DNA from: Strongyloides papillosus
Taxonomy: Eukaryota > Nematoda > Chromadorea > Rhabditida > Strongyloididae
Reading direction: 5' to 3'
NCBI GenBank assembly: GCA_005656395.1
Contig: SRSI01000068.1
Coordinates: 558,001 to 622,000, forward strand
Length of the DNA stretch: 64,000 nucleotides
Below, in pieces: positions 22,386 to 32,637 of this stretch. Every line of letters begins with the position of its first letter. Position 1 is the stretch's first letter. The position numbers and the translations under genes are program-made. The notes beneath the pieces are model-generated. The model searched no databases and was not told the DNA's origin. It saw only the letters and a program-made list of their open reading frames with translations.

Positions 22386-24071
22386 ATGGACCAAACAGAG
22401 ATTGCTAATGATGCGATCTCACAGAAGCATATATTGGCAAAAATAATTAATAATATGGATTCATTAACGGATATGACTAATTTTGGGAAAACAAATAAAT
22501 TTATCTATTCTAAAATATCAAAATGTAAGATTAAAAAATTTTTAGATCTTGAGATACCATATTATACAATATATGTTACAAGGTGTAAGGATACAAGTGA
22601 GATGAAAATATTTTGTAAGTCATCTAAATTGATAACATCCACAGTTGAGGAGGAAATCGAAAGGCTGAGAGAAGTTCCATTAGAACATGTGGAGAAGGCT
22701 TCAAATATAACAATATGGTTTACAGGTTGGAATTTTGATTTATCAAAAGAAATGGAAGATTATATTAGTGATATCTGTGCTTCATTTATTGATTTTTTGT
22801 TTAATATATTTGTTAATTCTTTCACTTTACGTCTCCATTTCTCATCCTCTCCAAATATAAAGGCATTTCAACTGTGTATTATTAAAAAACTTAGAAGTCC
22901 AAAGATTAAAATTATCAAAGGTGTAACAATTGAGAATGTTCTTAATTATTTGGATAATAATAAAAATGTGGATGATGATGGTGTCTTTGAGAAGATTAAA
23001 AATTTAAAAGAATTATGGTTACATTTGGGAATAGAAAGAATAAAATTTAATGACTCTTCATCAATAGAAAATAAAATATCAACATTTTTAAAGTCACTCT
23101 CGGGTAAGGATAAATTTATGGTAACATTATGTAATTTTACCAATGGAAATAACAATGCAATATTAATAAAGTTCATCTCATTATGTGAAAAAAATAATAT
23201 AAAAATTATGATTGATGGTTTCCCAAACTCCTGTCTACAAAGCTTAATTAAAGGAAGTTATAGGGAGATTAATTTTAGTAGAAAAAATATTATTGGTTTG
23301 AAGATTAATATTATGAGCGAAAAACAATGTCAACATTTGAATAATCTTTTTACGTCTCTTAATAATTTAGAAACTTTACATATATTTGTCAAAAGAAGTT
23401 TTATAAATGATATAATAAAGTATGGTAAAAATATTGAGACAAGAAGAAGAAGAATTAATTTAATGTTAAATTTTAATGTTTTAAAAGAATTAAAGAGTTT
23501 AAAAAATTTGACAATATCATTCGAGTTTGTTGAAAGAGCCTTTTCTGGCATCAAAGCTTTAACAATGGTATATGAATTAATTGGATTGATTTGTGAAAGG
23601 TTAATAAAATTAATGCCAGACACTGTTAAAAAACTCTATCTAAATGAAGTCCCTGATTTAAATAATGATTGCCTAACAAGTATAACAAACAAAATGCCAT
23701 TCATTGAATGTTTATTTCTAAAATTTATAAATGAAATTGGTAGTGATGGTTTAGAAAATTTTAAAAATCTTAAATATCTTTACATGTGGAGGGAGATAAG
23801 AATTAAGATTCCAAAATGGGTATATGTTGTAATAATTGATACCTTTAGTTCACCTTTCGCTAGAAGTATCAAAATCAATCCTGATAATACATTATCACCA
23901 TTGCTTCTACAGGAAGCTAACGATTATTATAATAGATATATACAAAGAACATTCAATTCATCTTTTAGATACATTTCGCGATATGGAATTAAATATAATG
24001 TCTTCTTTGATGTTCTTTATGATTGGAATTGCTATTTATGGATGTTGGATGAACTTGATACACTTTATTAG
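22386..24071 (+). CDS. Divergent F-box/Leu-rich-like protein
   Basis: Single exon, 561 residues. The N terminus (about 12-50: ILAKIINNMDSLTDMTNFGK then TNKFIYSKI) has the helical pattern of an F-box but weak identity. The rest is Leu/Ile/Asn-rich with recurring units such as LKNLTISF, LNNLETLHIF and MPFIECLFLKF, as in leucine-rich-repeat F-box proteins. It resembles the minus-strand gene at 41966-43561 in length and layout: both have the phrase pattern NLYISE or LYLNEV, then FKNLK, near residues 410-470. I infer that it belongs to an expanded nematode F-box family that would supply substrate receptors for SCF ligases. No membrane segment or signal peptide. Confidence 0.6.
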   Translation: MDQTEIANDAISQKHILAKIINNMDSLTDMTNFGKTNKFIYSKISKCKIKKFLDLEIPYYTIYVTRCKDTSEMKIFCKSSKLITSTVEEEIERLREVPLEHVEKASNITIWFTGWNFDLSKEMEDYISDICASFIDFLFNIFVNSFTLRLHFSSSPNIKAFQLCIIKKLRSPKIKIIKGVTIENVLNYLDNNKNVDDDGVFEKIKNLKELWLHLGIERIKFNDSSSIENKISTFLKSLSGKDKFMVTLCNFTNGNNNAILIKFISLCEKNNIKIMIDGFPNSCLQSLIKGSYREINFSRKNIIGLKINIMSEKQCQHLNNLFTSLNNLETLHIFVKRSFINDIIKYGKNIETRRRRINLMLNFNVLKELKSLKNLTISFEFVERAFSGIKALTMVYELIGLICERLIKLMPDTVKKLYLNEVPDLNNDCLTSITNKMPFIECLFLKFINEIGSDGLENFKNLKYLYMWREIRIKIPKWVYVVIIDTFSSPFARSIKINPDNTLSPLLLQEANDYYNRYIQRTFNSSFRYISRYGIKYNVFFDVLYDWNCYLWMLDELDTLY

Positions 24072-25122
24072 CTTTTTTTCATTTTTAATAGAATAACAAA
24101 TAATTTAAAATTATGTATATAATATAGAATAAAAAATATAATAAGTTTAATATTGTCTCCATAAATCTACTAATTCTTAAGGACAAAGTGGATAAAAATG
24201 TAAATATAGAGCATTTTTAGAATATGGATTCTAAACTTCTTCTGTCATTTTGTGAAAGACAATAAATGTATGACAAAATTTTCGAAGATTCTTAGAATAG
24301 AAGCAAACAAATATATATAAGCGAACACGTTCTTGTAAAAGAATAGGAAAATAGGGGTTATTTATGCAGTTTTTATCAGTGTTCATAATAGAAATATAGA
24401 GAATAGTATGGTTAAAAAAATCAGTTTGATCTGAAAGTAATTTTTAAGCGTATTCTGAATCCCTTTTGCTCAAAAATGAGAGCTATTAATGATGAAGGTA
24501 AGAAGTCTGCTGCACCCAAATTTTTTGCTAATTTTTCACACTTAAATTTACTATAATTTTCATGTTAGTAAATACACATTTTCACCTTTACCACGGTTTT
24601 TCTGATATTTTTGCTCAATTTACTCCAAATTTATTTTGTACTTCTGAATAGTATTTATCTTACATTGTGCTTCGCATCTTTTTACTGGATGATGGGTGCC
24701 GCACACTGCTGAGTGTTTATCATTACCAATAGAACACTACATGGATATAATATGTTAATTTTTTTATATATATACTGCAACTTACGTGCTGCAACCTGCT
24801 GAGTAACAATTACATGTTTACATTTTTTCCCAATATCATAAAATGAGAAATTAGGAGAATGATTAAAGGACGTGATATCATTATGTAGTCATATACAATA
24901 AAAGAGAAAAATAGGGTTTTATAGTCAAGTATAAATTTCTTTCTCTATAATCTCTTCTTTGAACTGATGTGTCACCTGAAACTTTTTCTATTTCTCTAAA
25001 TATAACTCTTAACAAAATATCAAAACAAATTTTCATTGTAATTTATCAAACGAAAAGTGACGCTTAATACGTGTAAGAATAACAATGTTTTTGATTACTA
25101 AAAATAAATGGCTATAAAAGTT
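24072..25122. other. Intergenic upstream of the RME-2-like gene
   Basis: About 1.05 kb. Contains a 20-nt direct repeat (24696-24715 and 24786-24805) described separately. No ORF or RNA gene was seen. Confidence 0.6.
24696..24805 (+). repeat. 20-nt direct repeat with TGCTGAGT core
   Basis: Copies at 24696-24715 and 24786-24805 match at 16 of 20 bases, 90 bp apart, 370-470 bp upstream of the RME-2-like ATG. Both contain TGCTGAGT. The second continues as TGCTGAGTAAC, which recurs at 28445-28455 beyond the gene's 3' end. TGCTGAG is the half-site of Maf-type bZIP factors; binding here is only inference. Confidence 0.45.
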
Positions 25123-25130
25123 CATTATTT
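25123..25130 (+). promoter_or_regulatory. TATA box of the RME-2-like gene
   Basis: TATAAAAG 41 nt before the ATG at 25172, a usual position for a short-leader transcript. Confidence 0.5.
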
Positions 25131-25171
25131 TATACAACTAACCATTAGGATAACTTTTTTTTTAACCACAT

Positions 25172-27979
25172 ATGACTAATCTATTAACCAATTTTTTATC
25201 CTTAATTTTACTAACTTCTCTAACAAATATATCAAAAGTATGTATCGCTGAGAATTTGGAAAGAAATGTTTCATCAGGTAAGTTATTAGAAGGTTTAAAT
25301 ATAATTTTTTTCGTACATGTAGGTTGCGACGGTGATTCTTTTACATGCAGCGATGGTTCATGTATCAGGAGAGGATGGCGTTGTGATGGTGAATATGATT
25401 GTATTGATGGAAGCGATGAATTAAACTGTGCTTCACTAGATTTATCAGAGACTTGTGATGCCAACAATGAATTTTATTGTTATAAACAGCAGAGATTCCA
25501 CCTACATGATCCAGCAGTAACTATTGATGAATCAACAGTTTTTTCAAGAAGATATACTTGTATTCCAAAGAGTTTTCGTTGTAATGGAAACAAGGATTGT
25601 TTAATGGGTGAGGATGAAGACGGTTGTGGAGACGATATAAAATGCAACGATGGAACTTTTAAATGTCCACAAGAAGGAACCGGAAGGGTTATGTGCGTCC
25701 CAAACTCTTGGAAATGTGATGGATCTCAAGATTGTTTTGGTGGTTCTGATGAAAAAAATTGTACATCTATTTCTTTTTGTACTAGGTCAGAATTTCTTTG
25801 TGCAAATGGACAATGTATTTCTAAGAAGTGGATTTGTGACAGCGAGAAAGATTGCGACGATGGAAGTGATGAGGAAAATTGTAAGGATGATTGTGACCTT
25901 AGGACTCATTTTAAATGTAAAGTTGATGGTCGTTGCTTGCCACTGCATTTACGTTGTGATGGAGATGCAGATTGTATTGATCATTCCGATGAAAATGCAT
26001 GTAATAGTTTTAAACCAATTCACGTCAAGAATTGTACGAGCAATGAATTTACCTGTTCTGGAAATAGGCATTGTATTTCGATGAACTGGAAGTGTGATGG
26101 TGATATTGATTGCCCAGACGGTAGTGATGAACGTGATTGTGATCACAAGATTTGTGAAGACACGGAGGTCCAATGTGGTAGTGTCTGTAAGCCAAAGGAA
26201 ATACTTTGTGATGGTGTTGTGGATTGTAACGACGGAAGTGATGAATTACACTGCGAATATCCACAAAATAGCACAAAAGTTTGTGACTCCACAACACAGT
26301 ATGAATGTCCAGGAACGCCAAAAATTTGTATAAATTATGAAGACTTATGTAAAGACGACCAACCTTCAAATAATTGTATAACTTCTGTTTGTAACAAGGA
26401 GATACATTCTTGTAAAAAAGATTCACCAAATTGTCAATGTCGTAGTACAATGTTTAATGGGACAATATGTTACTGTAAGAAAGGTTTTATGCTTGAGGAC
26501 GGAAATTGTGTTGATATAAATGAATGTAAAAATCAAGGAACTTGTGATCAAGTTTGTTATAACACTCCAGGATCATATGAATGCTCTTGTTACCATGGAT
26601 TTCAACTTGTCCCAGTCTCTGATGATACGATTATCCCACATAAATGTCGCGCCTCTGGTTCTGATCCATTGCTATTGATAACAAACCGTGCATCAATTAG
26701 ACAATATGACATGACAAAACATATTATGTCACCGTTGATTTCATCTCTCAATTCAGCTGTTGCAATGGATTATTGGCATAAGAATGATATTGTAATATGG
26801 TCTGATTTGATTAATGAACGTATAATGTCCTGTCAAATGAATAACATGGAACCAGTTTATAATATTAGTAGATGTACTGATGGAGATGGAACAGTTCTTG
26901 TTAAAGATGTAACTAATGCTGATGGTCTTGCAGTAGATTGGGTTCATGGTCTTCTATATTGGACTGATTCTATTAGAAAACAAATTAGTGTTGTTGATAT
27001 TAAAACTGGTAGGAAGAAAGTTCTTTTCAAAAGGAATCTTGAAGAACCTAGAGCTATTGCTGTTGATCCAGCTACTGGTTTGATATTTTGGACAGATTGG
27101 GGTAAACATGCCAAAATTGAACGTTCTGGAATGGATGGGAAACATAGAACAACCATTGCATCTGGTGACAATATTAAATGGCCAAATGGTTTGACACTCG
27201 ATATTCTTGATAAAAAAATCTACTTTGCCGATGCTAAAACTAAATCTATCTCGTCAATGGATTACTGGGGTGAAAATTTACGTACGATCATTCATTCTCA
27301 TGAAAAACTTAATCATCCATTTTCATTAGCCGTATTTGAGGAAAGATTATATTGGACTGATTGGGATAGAGAAGGAATTGTCAGTGCAAATAAATTCAAT
27401 GGAGATGACGTTACTGAAGTCCTGAAGCATGTCCATACACCTATGACTGTTAGGATTTTCCATGAGGCTGTCCAACCAGATCACCAAGATAAATGTCAAG
27501 CTCATAGATGTTCTGATTTATGTTTACCAAAGGCACATCACGTTTTTGAATCTTATCGTTTAAGAAATCCTCGTTATACATTACCATATTCGTGCGTTTG
27601 TAGTGAGGAATCAGTTCTTGTTGATGGAATTTGTGTATTTGATACTGCTGCTAGTGAATTTATGAGTGAGTCAACCCGAAATCAAATATTTGCAGTTGCC
27701 ATATTTCTTCTCATTCTAACAGTAATTGCAATCTTTGGATGCGTTTTCTATAGACTTCGTGAAACTCAAACAAGACCAATAGTAAGATTTAGAAATCCTG
27801 TATATAAGTCAACAGTAGCAAATGGGTCACAGGATATTAATGAACAGTTAGATTTAGTTGATATAGATATTACAAGTACTTACTCAAATTCAAGGATGCC
27901 ATCAGTAGGACACAGAAATAATTTCTTGAATCCATATCCTCCATTTTCATTTCCAAATCCTACATACGATATTTACTAA
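25172..27979 (+). CDS. rme-2: LDL-receptor family protein, yolk receptor RME-2-like
   Basis: Endocytic receptor; the nematode orthologue takes vitellogenin into oocytes. Exons 25172-25277 and 25323-27979; the 45-nt intron between them has no stop and keeps frame, so it is easily missed. The product is 920 residues, close to the 925 of C. elegans RME-2. Order: signal peptide (about 1-26); seven clear LDL-receptor class A modules ending in SDE (the second has an insert) and a degenerate eighth; two EGF-like modules (the second NECKNQGTCDQVC); a YWTD propeller (YWTDSIRK, FWTDWGKH, YWTDWDRE); a C-terminal Cys-rich EGF; a membrane span (about 825-845); and a cytosolic tail. The tail has two internalisation motifs, FRNPVY at 858-863 and FPNPTY at 912-917. 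Other small LRP genes are the alternative. Confidence 0.9.
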   Translation: MTNLLTNFLSLILLTSLTNISKVCIAENLERNVSSGKLLEGLNIIFFVHVGCDGDSFTCSDGSCIRRGWRCDGEYDCIDGSDELNCASLDLSETCDANNEFYCYKQQRFHLHDPAVTIDESTVFSRRYTCIPKSFRCNGNKDCLMGEDEDGCGDDIKCNDGTFKCPQEGTGRVMCVPNSWKCDGSQDCFGGSDEKNCTSISFCTRSEFLCANGQCISKKWICDSEKDCDDGSDEENCKDDCDLRTHFKCKVDGRCLPLHLRCDGDADCIDHSDENACNSFKPIHVKNCTSNEFTCSGNRHCISMNWKCDGDIDCPDGSDERDCDHKICEDTEVQCGSVCKPKEILCDGVVDCNDGSDELHCEYPQNSTKVCDSTTQYECPGTPKICINYEDLCKDDQPSNNCITSVCNKEIHSCKKDSPNCQCRSTMFNGTICYCKKGFMLEDGNCVDINECKNQGTCDQVCYNTPGSYECSCYHGFQLVPVSDDTIIPHKCRASGSDPLLLITNRASIRQYDMTKHIMSPLISSLNSAVAMDYWHKNDIVIWSDLINERIMSCQMNNMEPVYNISRCTDGDGTVLVKDVTNADGLAVDWVHGLLYWTDSIRKQISVVDIKTGRKKVLFKRNLEEPRAIAVDPATGLIFWTDWGKHAKIERSGMDGKHRTTIASGDNIKWPNGLTLDILDKKIYFADAKTKSISSMDYWGENLRTIIHSHEKLNHPFSLAVFEERLYWTDWDREGIVSANKFNGDDVTEVLKHVHTPMTVRIFHEAVQPDHQDKCQAHRCSDLCLPKAHHVFESYRLRNPRYTLPYSCVCSEESVLVDGICVFDTAASEFMSESTRNQIFAVAIFLLILTVIAIFGCVFYRLRETQTRPIVRFRNPVYKSTVANGSQDINEQLDLVDIDITSTYSNSRMPSVGHRNNFLNPYPPFSFPNPTYDIY

Positions 27980-28645
27980 AAATTATAAAAAATACTATAC
28001 TAACCATTCATAGATTAAAAATTTTATTTTGTTTTTTTTTGTAAATATAAATTCTTTCTTAAGTTTACCTAGTATTTCCAGAAAATAATTATGTAGATAT
28101 TTTTTATGTAAATAAATTATTACTTACATGATTTGTTAAAAATTTACTTTTCTATAATTTTTGTTGATTTATTCTACATGATCCTAATGAATCATTTACA
28201 CTTATATGTGCAATAATTTACACTAAAAATAATTGTAAACATTAATTAACATTCCACTTCTATGTGTACGTATTGGAACCATAACTTTTTACTGAAAAGA
28301 TGATTGAGGTTCTAAATATCTTCTTTTTATAACTAGGATATCAATAAAAATACTTCATGGTTAAATTAGACACTAATTCAGATTTTCACTAAAAAGAAAA
28401 TATCAGATTTAGAGAACGAATTCCACAAAAAAACAAAAGGCTAGTGCTGAGTAACTGTTCTATTTCTTCAAAAAGATTAATTGATGAGGATAGAAACTAG
28501 TTGAAGAACTTTGTCTTATACTGAATCTATTAAATTTTTTCTTCAACTAACAAAAAACAAGTTATATTTAACAATAATCGAATGAAAATATTTATTTTAT
28601 TTTAATTAATATTAAAAAAATGTTATAATATATTAAAAATTATTT
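27980..28645. other. Intergenic between convergent genes
   Basis: A+T-rich DNA with the 3' ends of both neighbours. It carries a further TGCTGAGTAAC at 28445-28455. No gene was seen. Confidence 0.55.
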
Positions 28646-30085
28646 TTAACATGAGCATAATTGCCCGACAGTTCCCCATGCTCCAAGTTGGATAGAATGG
28701 ATGTGTTCTTCTCTGTAGTAGTAGAATGCAACATAGGCATTGATGTCAGCAATTATAGCAGTAACTTTAGCTTCTTCAGTCATTGTTGTTGAGATGACAT
28801 AGTTGGCGTAAATCTTGTCACAGAATGTCTTCCAGTTGGCTTTTTCGATGGCAGCCCATGATGACCATGAAGTCATTGCAGAGGTGTAGAGGATTGATTG
28901 AGTTCCAACAACTTGGAGGACAACAGATGAGGCAGTAGAACAGTCTCCAGTAACTGGAACAGTTGTTGGGGCTTCAGTTGTGGCAACTTCAGTAGTAACT
29001 TCTGGGAAAGTAAGGAAATCTTCTGGCCAGCATTCTTGGGATTCTCCGAAAGCAAACATAGCAATGAAATCACCGAAAGTACCGAATTCAGCAGAAATTT
29101 CAAAGGATAAAATTGTTTCTTGTAAGTAGCCAAAAGTTTTGATAAATTGGCGGTATTGATAAGAGATAGCTTTGATTTGTTCAGCATATGTAAGAGTATC
29201 ATTGGCAATGATAACTGAGAATTTATCAAAAAGAACTTTCAAGTATCCTTTGTTTGACATGGAAAGTTGATATTTTGAATCAGATAAGCATGAGTATAAA
29301 GCAGAGACAAATTCACATTTTGGTTTTCCTTTGAAGAGTTTCTTGATTTCTTTCATTCTGTAGTATTGGACAGAGATTTCTTGGAGCATGTAGATTGATC
29401 CGAAGGTTCCGATTTCAAGTTCAAGGAATTCTTCTTTTAAGTCTGGGAATTCAGCAGATATTTGAAGGATCAATTCATAGATAAGAGCATATTTCTCAGA
29501 TTCAGAATATTCAGTTGATTCCAAGATAAGAGTTAATTGTGAAATGTAAACTTCAAAGGCAGCTGGATTTGGGCATTTTGATTTGAATTGTAAGAAAGCT
29601 TCAATAAGGTCAAATTTACCGGATTCGTTTACGATTAAACATCCATTGAATTTGTCGGCAGAAAGGTAAACTCCAACTTGGATAAGATCGTAGAATGTTC
29701 CCCATGATCCAATGGACAAGAATTGGCATTGTTTATAGAATACTGGATATTTCAAGAAGAATTTTTTAAGCTTGAATGATGAGTACATAACAATTTCAAG
29801 AGAAGTGTAATTCTCAGAAGCAAATAATCCTTCAAGTTCAATGATGAATTCTTCAAAGATAATTTTATCTTGTCCAGTGAAAGTTATAGATACATTAAAT
29901 AAAGCTTCAATCAAAAGTGGTTTTCCAGAATCTCCAGTCTCATCAACAACATCTCCAGCACATTCCTTTTTCTTCTTCAAATCCTTAGCCTCACTAGATT
30001 CAGAAGAACCACTGCCGCTGCCACTACCACAATAAATTGTGGAGACAGTTAAACCCAAAATAGCCAAAAGAAGTAATTTTTGCAT
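28646..30085 (-). CDS. Secreted protein with four internal repeats (orphan)
   Basis: Family not recognised. Single exon, 479 residues. A signal peptide (MQKLLLLAILGLTVSTIYCG) is followed by a Gly-Ser linker. Then come four related helical domains of roughly 100-130 residues, each ending in a Gly-aromatic-Gly/Trp motif: GSWGTFYDL (near residue 125), IGTFGSIYML (224), FGTFGDFIAM (333) and GAWGTVGQL (466). A Thr/Pro/Glu-rich linker (about 365-385) precedes the last domain. Cysteines recur at domain borders, as if each domain had a disulphide. Codon choice is more G/C-rich at third positions than in neighbouring orphans, which hints at strong expression. A TATA box (30122-30130, minus) lies 36 nt upstream of the ATG. 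It could be a nematode-specific extracellular, perhaps host-facing, protein; that is inference. Confidence 0.8.
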   Translation of the reverse strand: MQKLLLLAILGLTVSTIYCGSGSGSGSSESSEAKDLKKKKECAGDVVDETGDSGKPLLIEALFNVSITFTGQDKIIFEEFIIELEGLFASENYTSLEIVMYSSFKLKKFFLKYPVFYKQCQFLSIGSWGTFYDLIQVGVYLSADKFNGCLIVNESGKFDLIEAFLQFKSKCPNPAAFEVYISQLTLILESTEYSESEKYALIYELILQISAEFPDLKEEFLELEIGTFGSIYMLQEISVQYYRMKEIKKLFKGKPKCEFVSALYSCLSDSKYQLSMSNKGYLKVLFDKFSVIIANDTLTYAEQIKAISYQYRQFIKTFGYLQETILSFEISAEFGTFGDFIAMFAFGESQECWPEDFLTFPEVTTEVATTEAPTTVPVTGDCSTASSVVLQVVGTQSILYTSAMTSWSSWAAIEKANWKTFCDKIYANYVISTTMTEEAKVTAIIADINAYVAFYYYREEHIHSIQLGAWGTVGQLCSC

Positions 30086-30121
30086 TGAAATAATTGCTTA
30101 TGATAAAAGTTAAAAATTTTT

Positions 30122-30130
30122 CTTTTTATA
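30122..30130 (-). promoter_or_regulatory. TATA box of the four-repeat protein gene
   Basis: TATAAAAAG on the minus strand, 36 nt before the ATG at 30085. Confidence 0.5.
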
Positions 30131-30726
30131 TGCTTCTAAGGCACGATCATTGTTTATTTGTTAGGAGATTTACATAAATAAGAGAAAAATTAAAACTTTT
30201 TAAATAAACCCTTGATCTTTTAATATGACGTATAGTATTATTAAATTTCATTCGACACACCGTATGAAATTATAATTTTACATAATTAATTTAAATTTTA
30301 TTTCCACCGTTATAAATTTTTGTTTGTTGAAAATTTTTATTTTAATCAGCTTGAATTTACATTTAGTTATCAATTCTGACTCTCGCTTATAAGCAAATTT
30401 GGATTATTAAAATTTAGAAATCAAAAAATAAATATAAAAGAGTGATAAAACCTTTTTTTTCAAACTATTCATAACTTTTTTTAGTTACCTCACAATAACT
30501 ATACCCAAAAATATAGTATCTTGAATGCAGCAACAGAAAGCATATAAGACCCATATATACAAGATAAAACAGTGATAAAATCGTCAGATAGATGTTAAAC
30601 TGCCTAATGTAAAATATTACACCCAAATAGTGTTATAATAAGAAGAGGAGACATACGCATTAAGAATTTATTTAAAAACCACGTACAAAAAAACGACTAA
30701 AAAAACTAAAGCATAAATAATTTGGT
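30131..30726. other. Intergenic, left flank of histone cluster
   Basis: A+T-rich with no supported gene; ends at the H2A 3' stem-loop. Confidence 0.6.
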
Positions 30727-30742
30727 GGCCCTAAAGAGGGCC
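30727..30742 (-). terminator. Histone 3' stem-loop, H2A
   Basis: On the minus strand it reads GGCCCTCTTTAGGGCC: a 6-bp perfect stem and 4-nt loop followed by ACCA. This is the replication-dependent histone processing signal bound by SLBP. It lies 47 nt after the stop codon. Confidence 0.95.
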
Positions 30743-30789
30743 GTTGGGATTGAAATATCTTTTTTATGCAAAGAGATCACTTAGAAGAT

Positions 30790-31179
30790 CTATTCAGCGG
30801 TGTCATCAGCAGCAGCCTTCTTTGGAACAAGAGATGAAGGAATGTTTGGAAGTACACCTCCTTGAGCAATTGTAACTCCACTGAGAAGTTTGTTTAACTC
30901 TTCGTCATTTCTGATGGCCAATTGTAAATGTCTTGGATTAATTCTGGTTTTCTTGTTATCACGGGCAGCGTTACCAGCTAACTCAAGAACTTCAGCGGCG
31001 AGGTATTCAAGGACAGCTGCAAGATAAACTGGTGCACCAGCTCCGACACGTTCGGCGTAGTTTCCTTTGCGAAGCATACGATGGAGACGACCAACTGGGA
31101 ATTGAAGTCCAGCACGGCTAGAACGACTCTTAGCCTTTCCTGAAGTCTTAGCTTTTCCTCCTTTTCCACGTCCAGACAT
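30790..31179 (-). CDS. Histone H2A
   Basis: Core nucleosome protein, 129 residues, no intron. The start [11 protein letters not shown], the [10 protein letters not shown] motif, the [19 protein letters not shown] core, the acidic-patch region ([19 protein letters not shown]) and a short Lys/Ala/Asp tail are all canonical. The tail has no SQ motif, so this is not H2A.X, and the core is not the H2A.Z type. Divergently paired with H2B across a 273-bp promoter. Codons are more G/C-rich than in the orphan genes, as expected for strong S-phase expression. Confidence 0.98.
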   Translation of the reverse strand: MSGRGKGGKAKTSGKAKSRSSRAGLQFPVGRLHRMLRKGNYAERVGAGAPVYLAAVLEYLAAEVLELAGNAARDNKKTRINPRHLQLAIRNDEELNKLLSGVTIAQGGVLPNIPSSLVPKKAAADDTAE

Positions 31180-31452
31180 AGTGAATTAATTTGAATAAAG
31201 TACAGCGATACAAATGAGTAATATACTCGGTAACATTCGATAGGAATGCGGTCATTATATACACTTTGACTGTGTATGATAGGCGGTTCTAAAAACTAGG
31301 TCATCTTAAGATGCGCGCAAATTAAATTTGACATTGGCGCGACAAAATGTATACTCCGCCTTGCGTACACAGCAAAAGTATATATAAATTGAAATGTTTT
31401 GGTTAAACATCACCCGTGTTTGCACGACTTTACAACTTGCTTTATTACTACT
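31180..31452. promoter_or_regulatory. Bidirectional H2A/H2B promoter
   Basis: 273 bp between divergent starts. TATA boxes: 31254-31261 (minus, for H2A) and 31381-31388 (plus, for H2B), each 64-74 bp from its ATG. The shared histone element GTGTATGATAGGCG lies between them at 31272-31285. It also occurs in the H4/H3 promoter. Confidence 0.8.
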
Positions 31453-31824
31453 ATGGCTCCACCAACTGCTTCTAAAGGAAAAAAGGCTGTCAAAAGCCAA
31501 AAAGCCGTCCGTCCAACTGACAAGAAAGGAAAAAGAAAGGCCAGAAAGGAAACCTACTCCATCTACATCTACCGTGTCTTGAAACAAGTTCACCCGGATA
31601 CTGGAATCTCCTCAAAAGCCATGTCTATCATGAATTCCTTTGTCAATGACGTCTTTGAAAGAATTGCCGGAGAAGCTTCAAAGCTCGCTACCTATAACAA
31701 AAAGTCTACTATCTCATCTCGGGAAATTCAAACATCTGTTAGACTTATCCTTCCTGGAGAATTAGCTAAGCACGCTGTATCTGAAGGAACCAAAGCTGTT
31801 ACTAAATACACTAGTTCCAAATAA
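31453..31824 (+). CDS. Histone H2B
   Basis: 123 residues, no intron. [12 protein letters not shown] gives the basic tail; the fold follows ([20 protein letters not shown], then [20 protein letters not shown]) and the C-terminal helix ends in AVTKYTSSK, including the ubiquitination-site Lys of the VTKYTSS motif. An in-frame upstream ATG (31399) would add 18 residues that match no histone, and it lies too close to the TATA box; the ATG at 31453 is used. The 3' stem-loop starts 39 nt after the stop. Confidence 0.98.
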   Translation: MAPPTASKGKKAVKSQKAVRPTDKKGKRKARKETYSIYIYRVLKQVHPDTGISSKAMSIMNSFVNDVFERIAGEASKLATYNKKSTISSREIQTSVRLILPGELAKHAVSEGTKAVTKYTSSK

Positions 31825-31863
31825 GCAGTTGGCTTCAAAAAAATGTAAATATTTTATCCCAAC

Positions 31864-31879
31864 GGCCCTCTTTAGGGCC
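31864..31879 (+). terminator. Histone 3' stem-loop, H2B
   Basis: GGCCCTCTTTAGGGCC, identical in sequence to the H2A copy, followed by AACA. Confidence 0.95.
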
Positions 31880-32637
31880 AACAATTGTACTCGTCGCTTT
31901 ATATTGTTTTGAAATAAAAGTTTAACTATAATCTTTTTTGTTGTGTTGCTTTTGCGTTTTATTATCAACCGTGACTTATGTGCATGTAAAGTTATTAAGA
32001 AAGGTGTTGCATTATAAGGAGACGTACTCATTTACATACTGCGGGAAAAATCGCGAATTTAGGTTTTGTGAAACATCTAATCATATATAGAAATGCTTTA
32101 AAAGTTGGTATTTTAATAATCGGTCAACATCTAGAGTATATCAATTTCTTAGTAAACCTTTTTTTTGCATTTCAAAGTTATTTGATGCATTCCATTATTA
32201 ATAAGTTACACGCTTTCTCCTTATATCCTTATAAGTAATACTGCAACTTATGAAAGAATTTTGCAGTACAGGTCGGCTTTTCTTGTTAATCGCCCCTTAT
32301 ATGTTGTAATTGAAATTATCTTATTTGACAACTATTAAAAAAAATGCAACACTACTTTGCCGCGCCTTTCTTTTGTGTCAGTCCTAGGTCATATCAAAAA
32401 TGATCCAAGTTGTGGTAATCTTCATAACTACGTTGCTGCTAACAAAGGATATTAACCTTTAGAGGGACCCTTACAAAAAAATGAAGTTGGCAGACAAAAT
32501 GTCTACAAGAAAGCCTACAATTATTTGCAACTAAAGCAACAATTTCACACACAAAAACAAAATCATAAGAATTTAATTTAATTATTACTAAAACTAAAAA
32601 TTTGATGTAAAAAAAATGATAAAAAAGTAACATTGGT
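31880..32637. other. Spacer between the two histone pairs
   Basis: About 760 bp with no gene. It contains a perfect 8-bp inverted repeat TACTGCAA/TTGCAGTA (32239-32246 and 32261-32268) around a 14-nt loop. It has no typical microRNA-length stem. Confidence 0.55.

Noticed and set aside
31399..31452. Upstream in-frame ATG extending H2B
   Set aside because: The added residues match no histone and the ATG is within about 15 nt of the TATA box.
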